Assembly (NCBI GenBank): GCA_012932295.1
Contig: JAAONU010000006.1
Coordinates: forward strand, 33,320,882-33,384,881
Reading direction: 5' to 3'
Length of the DNA stretch: 64,000 nucleotides
Origin: Cyclina sinensis
Lineage: Eukaryota; Mollusca; Bivalvia; Venerida; Veneridae
The notes beneath the pieces are model-generated. The model saw nothing but the letters and a program-made list of their open reading frames with translations, did no database searches and was not told the DNA's origin. Shown here one piece after another: positions 12,201-24,200 of the stretch (its first letter is position 1; each line of letters starts with the position of its first letter). The position numbers were made by a program, and so were the translations under genes.

Positions 12201-15200
12201 CTTAAAAAATCTTCTCCTCTGAAATGGCAAAGCCTTAAGCTTAATTATTTGGCATGAAATATTGTCTAGTGAACCTGTTCCAAGTTTGTACAAATTATAT
12301 CCAGAGTAAAAATTGGGCCTGCCCGGAGGTTGTAGATATTCATAATTTGCATATAGTAAAAACTTACAAGAAATTATCTTTTGAAGCTTCAAAGGCTAGA
12401 GCTTAGATTTATAAAAAATAATGATAGCTTCCACACAAATAACAGTCTGTCCTCAGATGGCTTTGGGACCAATGGCCCCCCTTGTTCTATTTTTAGTAAC
12501 AGTGACCTTGACCCCACAAGCCCCAATATCGAACTTGACCTGTATCTTGTGATGTTACAACTGTGTACCAAAAATCTTTTAAATCTGTCAAGTCTTTCAT
12601 GAGATATCGTCCGGAAACTTTTTTTCTATTTTTAGTAACAGTGACTTTGACCTTGGCCCCACCAGCCCCAAAATCGAACTTGACCTGTATCTTATGATGT
12701 TACACCTGTGTACCAACAATTTTTTTAATCTGTCAAGCCTTTCATGAGTTATCGTCCGGAAACCATGACGGACCGACAGACCGACCGACCGACCGCCAAG
12801 CTCACTCCTATATACCCCCTCAATCTTTGTTTGTGGGGGTATAGAAAACTGAAAACACAGGATTGCACCACTCAGCACTGATGGTCATACTTACAGTGAC
12901 CCAGTGTCAAAGGCAAACATACTAAACAGTTTGAATCAGTCTTCTCAAAGCCTTCACCACTCAGTCTCAAACAAATAGCTAAAAGCTCAATGTCATCACT
13001 TGGTCACCCGCTCGTGGCTCCCATATCCATCTCAGTTAAAGGAATTGTTAAGTTATTGACAGGACTAAACCCCCACAAAGCCCAAGGTCCAGATGAGATC
13101 GCACCTAGGTTACTCAAAAAGCTACACATGGAGGTAGCACCAATCTTTAAAATCATATTCCAAAGGTCACTAGACACGGGTATTGTTCCTAAGGATTGGA
13201 AACGTGCCATCATCACACCAGCATACAAAAAGGATCTAAATCAAAACTTAGCAATTATAGACCAATATCACTCACATGTATAGCATCAAAACTAATGGAA
13301 CACATTATTGTTTCAAACATGATGGATTACTTTGACAAACACAACATACTTTGCCACCAGCAACATGGATTCAGGTCAAAACATAGCTGTGAGACACAGC
13401 TCATCGGCTTCACACAAATAATAGCTGACAACCTAGATCAAGGTCAACAAACTGATGTCATAGTCATGGAATTCGGTAAAGCTTTTGACAAAGTAGATCA
13501 CCACAAACTCATACACAAGCTGAAACACATGGGAGTTCATCCACACATCAGTTCATGGATACAAAAGTTTCTCAAAAACAGATCACAATAAGTATTAGTG
13601 GAAAACAATGTCTCTGACAGGCTCCCTGTGCTTTCTGGTGTCCCGCAGGGATCGGTGTTAGGTCCTTGTCTCTTTCTCGCATACATCAATGACCTACCAG
13701 GAAGTGTCAGAAGCCGGGTTCGTCTATTTGCCTACGACACCATAGTTTATTAAACAATTAAATCACAAGCATCTGCGCAAACCTTACAAAATGATTTGCA
13801 CAACCTTGAAATATGGGAAAAAGAATGGTCCATGGAATTCAACCCTGACAAGTGTGAAGTACTCAGAATACACAGGAAAAAGAAACCGGTCATCTTTCCC
13901 TACACCCTACATAACACTATACTGAAAACCACAGAAAATGCAAAATACTTAGGAGTTACTATAAGTAGTAACCTAAACTGGTCATCCCATATAAACAATA
14001 TCACAAACAAAACAAAATCAGCTTAAGGTTCATCAGACGAAACGTCAAAACACAAAACAAACAACTCAAAGAAGCAGCATACAAAACATATGTCAGACCA
14101 CAGGTTGAATACTGCTCAACCATATGGCATCCATGGCAAAAAATATCTCACTCACAGAATAGAAATGGTCCAGAGGTCAGCTGCAAGGGACGTTCATAAT
14201 AATAACCACTAGCAGTGTAACAAACATGATTAAGGAACTAAAATGGTCAACTTTAGAACAAAGGCTACATGCTACACCAAATAAAAAACAAACAGGTCAA
14301 TGTAGATCACAATCACCTTACAAACACAAGAAACAGCAAATTCTTCATCCCACAATCAAAGACAACAACATTGAACTCATTCTTCCCAAGGACTATACGA
14401 CTCTGGAACAAATTACGGACCGAGATTAAGGCTACCTCAAATGTGCCAGCTTTTATCAGTGGACTAAACAAGTTTCATAGATTTTAAGTACATTGTATCT
14501 AAAATAAATGTTTAAGTAAGATCTTCAGTTAAATCTTGTTTTCTTTGTTATTATCTTTTATAATTTTAATGTTCCTGACACGCGCCTGCCTAGTATAGTC
14601 AGTATTGACTTTTGGCTGTAATAAGTTGAAGTTGAAATTTTAGAGGTAGTTCTGTGTATCATCCATGTATTTTTTGTTTCTCTCGCAAAAGGTCAGTATA
14701 CGTTATGTCAATAAATGTATACCATTTAATATGGTATCTTACTTTGTTGAGAGATATGACATTTTATAGGTTAGTTGTTTCGAACAGACATGTATGCATG
14801 AGTTTTCCCCGCGGATTAATAATTTCACTGTATTTTGTGCAAACGCTTGAATTAAAATAAATAACAAGAAATCAGTACAGTGCATTATGGTGTTTTATTT
14901 GTAATTTGCAAATAGTACAACGTTTTGCACGGTACTGGTGCTTACTTGAAGTTCACTTTAACTGAGTATCGATCTCAGAACTGGCTCGACATTCGCCATA
15001 GCTAGGAATTCACAATGTCTTAATTGGGTATGTATCCATCTCAGAGCTGGCTCGGAATTTGCACCAGCTCGAAATTCACCTTAATTGAATATCGATCACA
15101 GCGTTAACCGAAATTCACTACAGCTCCAAAGTCACTTTAATGAATATCGATTCCAGATGTAGGTCGATATTTGCACTAGCTGGAAATGTACCTATGCTTA

Positions 15201-18200
15201 TTATCGATCTCAGAGCAAGCTCATAATTCGTCTTGAACATCAATTTCAGTGTTGACTCGGAATTCACATTACATAGCTGACCATCGACCTCAAAGTTATC
15301 TCGAAATTCGTCTCAGCTCGCAATTCACACTGTCTTTCTTGGATATCGATCTCAATACTTGCTGGAAATTCACATAAGTAACGTAACTTGATATAAACTT
15401 CAGAGCTGGCTCGAAAGTAGCCTTTGCTCGAAATTTAAATTGTCTATCTTGAATATCAATCAGACTTGTCTCGGAATTCACATCACTTCAACTGACTACC
15501 GACTTCAGTCCTTAACTTAATATCAACTTCAGAACTAGCTCGAAAATCGCTTCAGCTCAAAATACATACTGTGCTTTTTATATGCCCGAAGGGGGCATAT
15601 TATGTTATGGTCCAGGGCGTCCGTCTGTTCGTTAGCAATTTGGTTTCTGGAGGATTACTTGAGTACTCGTTGGCCTACTGTTATTTACCTTCATGTGGTT
15701 ATTGCTCACATTGAGTGGATGACCCCTATTGATTTTGAAGTCAGTAGCTCAAAGGTCAAGGTCGCATAGACCTTAACATTGAAAACGATTTCTGCCATGT
15801 AACTTGACAATCATTTACTATAGAGACTTCAAACTTTGAATCATGATTGCAGACATTAACTGGATGACCCCTATACATTTTGGGGTCAGTATGTCAAAGG
15901 TCAAAGTCACAGTGACCTAAATGTTTAGAATCATTTACTCTCTGTAACTCAACAACTATTTGTCATAGAGACTCCAAAATTGATATAATGGTTGCACGCA
16001 TTGGTTGAATGACCCCTGTTGATTTTGGGGTCAGTAGATAAAGGTCAAGATCAAAGTGACCTTAACATTGAAAACTATTTCTACCATGTAACCTTACAGT
16101 CATTTGTTATAGAGACTTCAAACTTAAAATCTTGATTGCAGACATTGAGTCGATGACCCCTATTAGCTAAGATCTGGGTCGATATTCGCACTAGCTTAAT
16201 AAGTAATGAAACAGATTCGATAAAGGTAGTGTAGAACCACTAAAACGTCCATTACAGCAAAGATAAGCAGAATAATTATTAGTGTATGTTTATCAAATGA
16301 CAATATCTGTTTCAGCATTGTTTTAAGCCAGGAAAGACACGAACGCATATTTAAGCCATCTAAAATTTTATTACAGATTTCCAGGATGTGCACGTGATGA
16401 TATTTATCGGTTTCGGCTTTCTGATGACATTCTTAAAACGTTACGGTTTCTCCGCCGTGTCCGTGAACCTCCTGGTGGCCGCCTTTGTCTTACAGTGGGC
16501 TTACATTGTTCGGGGTATCATACACCATGTGGCTCACGGCCATGCCAAGTTCCCAGTATATCTCGGAGAGTAAGTTTCTCTTCAGTGTATACCTTTTTCT
16601 CATACATAGATATACAGAAACTATTTGCATATTATAAAAACACATTACCTGACTGCTTCCCAAAGTGCTAGGAAGGATGTACTGCGGTTCATACCATGGA
16701 CCTGGGACTTACTATTAACGTTAAAATACGGTCCCTGCATGGACGTTTCGTACCACGGTTTTCCGTTTACCCGAGTTTGCCGCAAAAATCTAACCTTAAC
16801 TGTCTAAGTACTTTAAGATAAATAAACGGATAGAAACATTGTGCTTCCATCTCTTAACATATGCTATATTTTCAGAATGCTGTCCGCCGACTTCGCTGCG
16901 GCCACTGTCCTTATCTCATTCGGCGCTGTGCTCGGCAAGACAAGTCCTATACAACTGTTGATAATGGCCCTCATAGAAGTTGTTCTGTCTCAAATAAATG
17001 AATGGATCGGTCTCGACAAACTAGGGGTGGGCATAAACTAATTATGCATTATCTAAACTAGCAGGGAATATTTGGAAAATTTTGTTTATAAAACACTTAC
17101 CGGTGACCTTTTGCCCGTTTGGTACAAAAACTGTATTTTATGTGTTTTTATTCAGTCACTGACCTTTCCTTGCCCTAAATACTGTCACGTAAATTAATTT
17201 CTTGCTAAAATAAGTGTTTTTTGTCTTCACCTTTATTTTTGCATATCTATATTTATTTTTCATCTGTATCCACCGACGGATTGCCATAAAGGGTCTCTAA
17301 GCCTTTCTAGGTCCCGACAAATTGTACAAAGTATTGTCTGCTGTTAGAAGTTCTGAACGACACTTTACACCGAGTAATTAAAAAACAATCAGTCGCATAT
17401 ACTGGTGAAAACTGATACAAGAACTACTCTGAAAGCTGTGTTGTATCATTGTCAAAAAGACAATAAACCAATTTGAAGTTGTAGCTAACCTATGATTTGC
17501 GCGATAGGAAAGCTTTTGATTTCACAACTGTATACAAAAAGCATGATATTCCTATAGTAGGTCGCATCTGTCTTGGAAAATATGCATTATACTATAATAT
17601 GCTGTTTTGTATGTTTTTTTTTATTTTTACGAATACAATATTGAAGCCAAATTCTTTAATATGTTAAAGAACCACGTTAACAATACTGCTTATATCAATG
17701 AAATATTTGTAAAATTTAGCAATATGACTAGCCCTGTCGCGACAGTCACTCTATATCTTTACTTGTTCTGTGTTCTTTCAGCTGAAAATACAAACAGTTT
17801 GCCTGTCCTGAGTTTTCTCCTGCATTGACATGATCATAATGACATGATTTCATTATTAATATTCGAAACAATGGACAGCTATTATAGAATGTTTTTGTTC
17901 TATATGCAGCACGATGTCTCAATAATCATATTCATGATGAGGAGGAGTGACAACACCATTTTACCTTTATTGCACTTTATTGTACTTATTTACTGTTGAG
18001 TGACAACAGAGGTTCTAAGGTCAGATCTAACTAGTTCTTGTTTTATTTTAGGCTGTAGACGTGGGCGAGTCTATGTATATTCACGCATTTGGGGCCTATT
18101 TCGGCCTTGCTGTCGCCCGGGTCTTGCACAATGACCACGCCAGCGAAGCAAAGTCTGAGGGATCGGTGTACCATTCCGACATCTTCTCAATGATTGGTAA

Positions 18201-21200
18201 GTAAAACCCTCCATGTATATGATATTACGTACATGTCGAAAAGCACGAGCACTTCGTGCAGTAAGTCTAGTCTTCCAGCTGCCGACTTTAGCTGCTTTTT
18301 ATGTCATTGTTTTGGTCAGACTTCCAATATCGTTTTAGCCTCCTATGTAATTTTGATAGTATTTTTACACATTGTTTTGTAAAAGATATCCATAAAACCA
18401 CGTTTCATATTCATTTACAGTATATCCACTTCATAAATTTTGCTGCAATAACTAGACTAAATCGGCTGCGATTCTGTTGTTGTTTTCGTGACATAACATA
18501 AATGAAAGCAATACTTGATAATTTATTCAGATAATAATTATATTGCTGTTATGAGATGTTTTTGTAATTGTCATAGCACAGCTAAAGTACATTCATTTTC
18601 ATGGCCTTGACTGATATAGATGTAATGAATGCATTGTCATCTTGCTCAGCTGTGGTACGTGACGCACATTGGTGAAAGCCTACTAGGCATAAAACAATGT
18701 TTAACCCATTTATGTCTTATTGATTATGCCATCCTTTGGAAGAGTCAATTTTCTGTTAAAAGTATTTCTGGTATAAATTTTCAATTTCATTCTATTTAGG
18801 GAAGAAAGTCCTTTATGCAAACAGTGAAGAACCTGATCAGACTTTTTTGTAGACTCTAGGCATAATACAGCGTTTAAATTCCTTTTTTCTCTGGTATAAT
18901 TTGCTATATAAGGCAACATCTGTAAATAAAAAAAAATTTCAGGTACCGTATTCCTATGGATATTTTGGCCCAGTTTCAATGGTGGAGCTGCCTCAGGGGA
19001 TGAACAACAAAGGGCCATAATCAACACTTACCTCTCTCTGGCCGCTTGCACGGTGTTCACGTTCGCTTTCTCCCAGCTCGTAGATAAAAAAGGCAAATTT
19101 AATATGGTATTCTTTTTTTCTCTTTCTAACAGACACATAAAAGTAGCAACTTCAGTCTGACAACTGCTTTTCATTGTCTTGATCGCTTCTTTCCACAGGA
19201 GCCAATTACATACTACCTATTTTCAGTTTTTTATCGTCGGTACCGGTTTCCCATACTTTTGTATGATATATTTAACTGTAGTTATTTCTCACGTTACATT
19301 TTCTTACATTTTACGACCTTTTTCATTATATTTGTTTTCAGTTACAATTCAAACGCTCAAAAGTTTGTTTTAGAGTTCACAACAGTTTCGGAAACCTGAA
19401 AACTATCATGTTCAGAACACTGTGCTCAGTTCATGATAACAAGTGTACATTTATTGTATACTGTTATATGTAGCACATATATGATATCCATTTTTCCGTT
19501 GTTGTTCTAATGTGGTAAGATATACATGTTTGTCATAGGACTACACTTCGTTAGATCATGTATACAATATACGTAGATTTTAGCTTATTATATAATTAAC
19601 TATTTGGACACCATTCAATGGTTATTTTAACTCTATTTAATTGGTCTATTTATACAGGTTTAAAGAAGCAAAAGCTTTTTTGTTTTTCTAAAAGCTAAGA
19701 CAGAACTGTATGGCATGTCAGAAGAGTTTTGTTTTAAATATCCTTGTGTCACCACATAAGGGTGCTATGACATTATTAAGTTGAACCTCGAGTTTAAAAT
19801 TGTAATAACATATAATCGCACTGGCATCCTTCGTCAGCATATATCATTTTTGAATTTTTAGTTCACCAGAGCCAGAGGCTTAGGGTGAGCTATTTTGATC
19901 ACATTCCGTCCGTCGTCCGGTATCTCTTGCCCACTTTTTTCTATAAACAACATTTCCTCTGAATCCACTGGATCAAAAAAAATGAAATTGCAGGAATGTT
20001 CCTGGCATTACGCACTACTAAAGTTGTTCAGAGAATTCCATTTCAGTTCATGCATAACTCTGGTTGCTACCGCTACTTGAATGATTTACTAAAATTCTTG
20101 TCTAAAACCACCGGCACCAGAGCTGTAAAATTTTATTTGTAGCAATCTCTACTAGTCCTCTGTCCAGTTTGGTTAAATAATGTCCTGTGGTCACTATCAG
20201 CTCCGCCGCAGCGGTCACTATTTTTAACATTGACATATAGAAAAAAACGAGTAGACTAAATATTTAGTGTGTAGCATTACCTTGAAAACGTCATTGAAGA
20301 TTGTTAAAATGAAGACTCTGGTGTCAAAATGGCCTCGTCCCAGCGGGTTACCTTATTACGTAGACGTACATAGAAAAAACAGCAGTAGAGGTAAATTGTT
20401 GGGGTGGGGGGCGACCTCGGCTGTGGCAAAACCTTGGTTATAGCAAAACCACGATCCAAGCGAAGTAAATGCTTTAAATGGTAAGATTACGTACCTGCAT
20501 GAGTGATTCCCCTTTGTTTGCCTTCCAATCAGTCTGTCCAAGACGTCTGTCACGATGGTCAAGAGTGTTCCTTACTCAACCCACTCGGTTATAGAAAAAA
20601 CCACGGTCCAAGGGAAATAACTGCTGTAAACGGTAAAGTTATATTCCTGCAACAGTGATTTCCCTCAGCTTGCCCTAGAAGTCGAAAATAGTCTTGAATC
20701 GATTGGCATCGGAATTCCTGAAAGTAGGCAAGAGTGCTAAAAACAGTCGCAGACCTGTGCAATAGACTCGGGATGGTCTCTAGATATGTCTTAATTCCAT
20801 TAGGCATGAGGAATGAACAAGGAGGCATGAGGAAGAAAGAGGCAGGAGGAGTGAAAAGAGAGGCATGACGAGTGATAGATGAGGGATGAGGAGTGACAAG
20901 AGAGGCATGATAACATAATGAAAGTTTGGTAGGGAAATGGGTTATGTTCTTTACAACATAACAGGGGGGGGAGAAATCATTTGCCCCTTCATACTGTATG
21001 GGCTTCCTGTAATGTAGATTTGCCTTTTGGGGTACTGCGCCAGAGTGAAAGGGGAAATAAATGAGACAAGACGTCTGTCACGATGGTCAAGAGTGTTCCT
21101 TACTCAATTGGCACCAAGATTCCTGGAACTCTGCGTCGATGTTAATAACAAACGTAGACCGGTGCAATGAACTCCGGAGGGTTCATAGACATGAAAAATG

Positions 21201-24200
21201 ACATTATCTCGACTGGCACCAAAATTCCTGAAAGCCTGCGAGAGTGTCAGAAACAGTCGCAGACCGGCGCAATGGACTGTGGAGGGCCCTAGATATCAAA
21301 ACTGGCCTCAACTCGATTAGCACCAAAATTCCTGAATGTGTGAGAGGGTGCCAGAAACAGTCGCAGACCTGTGCAATGGACACTGGATGGTCCCTAGACA
21401 CCAAAAATGACATTATCGCGATTGGCACCAAAATTCCAGAAAGTCTGCCAGAGTGACAGAAGTCTTCGCAGACCGATGCAATAGTCCCGGAAGGTCCCTA
21501 GAAGTCAAAACAAGTCTTGAATCGATTGGCAATTTTGGAAGGAACCTTTATAGTCACATTTTTAGTTTTGACATTGACCTTCCTGAGACCTTTACTGAAC
21601 AACTGACCTACTTCCTTGTTTTTCCTACAGCTACAGAATTGAAATTTGGACTAAGATTTTGCATGCAGATTACATATTTGACCTTGGTTAATTTTGCCCT
21701 ACTGACCCAATTTCCGTTAATTGAAGATTCGTTTATGAAATTTGAACCGTCTATACAGTTTGTTATGGCGATTTCAACTTTAACATTGGGTGAACTTTAC
21801 CTTGACCTTCTTATTTGCACTCTTAGTTACAACTTTGAAATTTGACCTACCTATATTATTTCACTTTGGGCGACCGTTACGTTGACCTACTCATTTGACA
21901 TTTCATCAATTAAATTTGGATCATGTGTATACTTTTGCATGTAAAATTCAGCTTTGGCTTGGCTTAACGTGACTTTCTTACTTACATTCTTGTTGAAGGT
22001 ACAGAAAAGATATTTAAAATGTCCCCTGTCCAAGTGGTCTCTAGCTACTGGTCCAAATAATATTCACATAGCACAAAATATAGTCAGGTGAGTAAGGTCA
22101 GACTTGCCATTAAGTAAATATGAATTTGGATGTCTGAGTATGTTGTACTTTAGTTGAATGTCCTTCACTGGACTTGCTGTTTTGAAGCAGCAGTACTCGG
22201 ATGGGCGATATAGGACCATCATGGACCTCTTGTTTTCCATTATTTGATTCATTACTTCAGATATTTAGCATATTATCAGTCAGTAGCAAAGAGATTTTTT
22301 ATTTAGGTTCACGTACAGAACGCTACTCTTGCCGGTGGGGTCGCTCTTGGAACCAGCGCAAACATGCCTCTTCAGCCCTGGGCAGCGATGTTGGTTGGCT
22401 GTATAGCTGGAGTGATTTCCGTCACTGGGTACCAGTATATCACAGTAAGTGTTGTACCAACATTGAAAGGTTACACTTTTGTAAAACATGTAAAACTAAT
22501 GTTGAGAGAATGTTTTATATGTTTTACGTTATATACTTACATGAATTATTTCACCCTGATCAGATAATTTGTGCTTTTATTTGAAGTAATATTTATTTAG
22601 AAAAATAATTTGTTTATATAGCTGTCTATCCTGGACGATGTTTTAATTGCTTCTTTGACAGACCCTTTGAGCATGTGAACTTGCATCCATCCATAGTTTT
22701 GACTTGTTTTCTGAAGTATTTCTAGATTAGTCTTTGCCTGTGAAAAAAAATCATTTTGATAAGGAAGCGATGAATATCGATACATTATCTTGTATCATGC
22801 ACATACCCTGCTAACCTTGCGCCGCGCAATAACTTTCAGAACGGGGTTTTCTTGTTTTCATTATGAGAAAAATAACCAATTTAATAACAAAGTGTTACTT
22901 GAAAATTTATTGACTCTGTAGAAAACGAAATAAATCATGGCAGATCGCATGATTATACATTACTTGTGAATGCCATAGATGCAGAAATATATACGGTAAG
23001 CAATTAAGATTTAAGTTGTATTTTTTACAGCCATTCCTTGACAGCAAATTGAAGATTCATGATACGTGTGGTGTGAACAACCTCCACGGGATGCCAGGTA
23101 TTCTCGCGGGAATTGTGGGCGCAATCGCCGCCGCGATGGCTAACACCGACAGTTGGGGTGAAAGGTTAGAGTAGAATTTTAATATCAAATATTTATAATG
23201 TTGTTCCTGTTTAAGCAGTCAGCATCTCGTGTTCGTTGAACACAGTAGTGGGGGGATGAACATCTGTACTTCATTGCATCAAGTGTCCTAAACTTAAGGT
23301 CTCAGGTGAACCACTATTAACTATTATTTAATCATTCGCTAACCAGCTGAGAGTTTCAGGACTTTGAGTAGAACTCGAACCACAGGCGACCAGCACACCT
23401 TTTCACAAAAAATCTTACGATTTATCTTAAAATTTTGACTTACCATAATCGTAAGTGAAATCTTAAATCATTTTCACAAAACAAATTGTAAGTTAATTTT
23501 TTATCTTATGATAATTCTTATTCAAGATAAAAACTTATGATACATTTTACTTGTAAATGTAACATTTTACTCTTACAAACGGGTAACATCAATCGTTAGG
23601 TTAAGACAGATTTCACACTCAAGATTTTCTTACGATACTTTGTGAAAAGGATATTTATCGTAAGATTTCTTCTACAAAAAAAAAAATGCCGTAAGATTTT
23701 TTGTGAAAAGGTCTACTGGTGCGTAGAATACCGACGTATCACTCTTACGAATACACGTGCCATTGTCAGTGTTACACTATATGACATGAAATGTGTAGGT
23801 GTGTTATAGAATAATCATAATTATTATTTCAAGTGGCATATACATATATTTTACAGTATGTACGAGATATTCCCACTGATGGTCCCCATGGGAAACACTA
23901 CGGAGTTTAACGAAACTGTTGCCGATTTTACGTTTGTGGAGCCCGGGGCAGGACGGACCGGAGTTACCCAAGGCGGGTTCCAGATGCTCGCACTTGTAAT
24001 AACACTGGTTATTGCTATCGTCGGGGGAGCTATCACTGGTAATCCACTTTTTCTTCCATCGATCTAACATTTTAAGATTCTTTTTTTTAAATGTGAAACG
24101 GCTACTCCACGTTTTATGAAACATAAACAACAATTGTTCTTTTTCAGTATACTGTTTTAGCATTTCATGCGCCACGTTTTTTTTCCATTTGATCTTGGTG

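Larger units (their letters stand above)
8986..12843 (+). mobile_element. 3.9-kb repeat-filled insertion inside the LINE
   Basis: Bounded by LINE code ending FIKHN on the left and resuming as [20 protein letters not shown] after 12865 on the right. It consists of a unique head, a 120/145-bp array, a partial repeat of the head, a ~165-bp array and an end rich in GACC/GACCGACC, closing with TATACCCCCTCAATC and GTGGGGGTATAG. The GACGGAC-rich end and the core of tandem units match non-autonomous elements known from bivalves (pearl-type / Helentron-associated). No protein is encoded; the open frames inside are repeat by-products. Confidence 0.75.
7180..14640 (+). mobile_element. CR1/L2-like non-LTR retrotransposon (LINE), broken, split by an insertion
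   Basis: The order PHD finger, APE-type endonuclease, linker, reverse transcriptase, C-terminal region, 3' tail is visible at 7229-8985 and 12844-14640; a repeat-filled insertion at about 8990-12843 separates the two halves. Several frameshifts and stops, and changed catalytic residues, make it a dead copy. The 3' end carries CTGCCTAG...AGTCAGTATTGACT and a GTTGAAGTTGAA tail, which also occur in other fragments of this window. The clade is inferred from general layout, not from a tree. Confidence 0.9.

Noticed and set aside
22201..22584. 127-codon + strand frame overlapping Rh exon 6.
   Set aside because: It is in a different frame from the conserved Rh code; the exon frame with [12 protein letters not shown] is clearly the real one.
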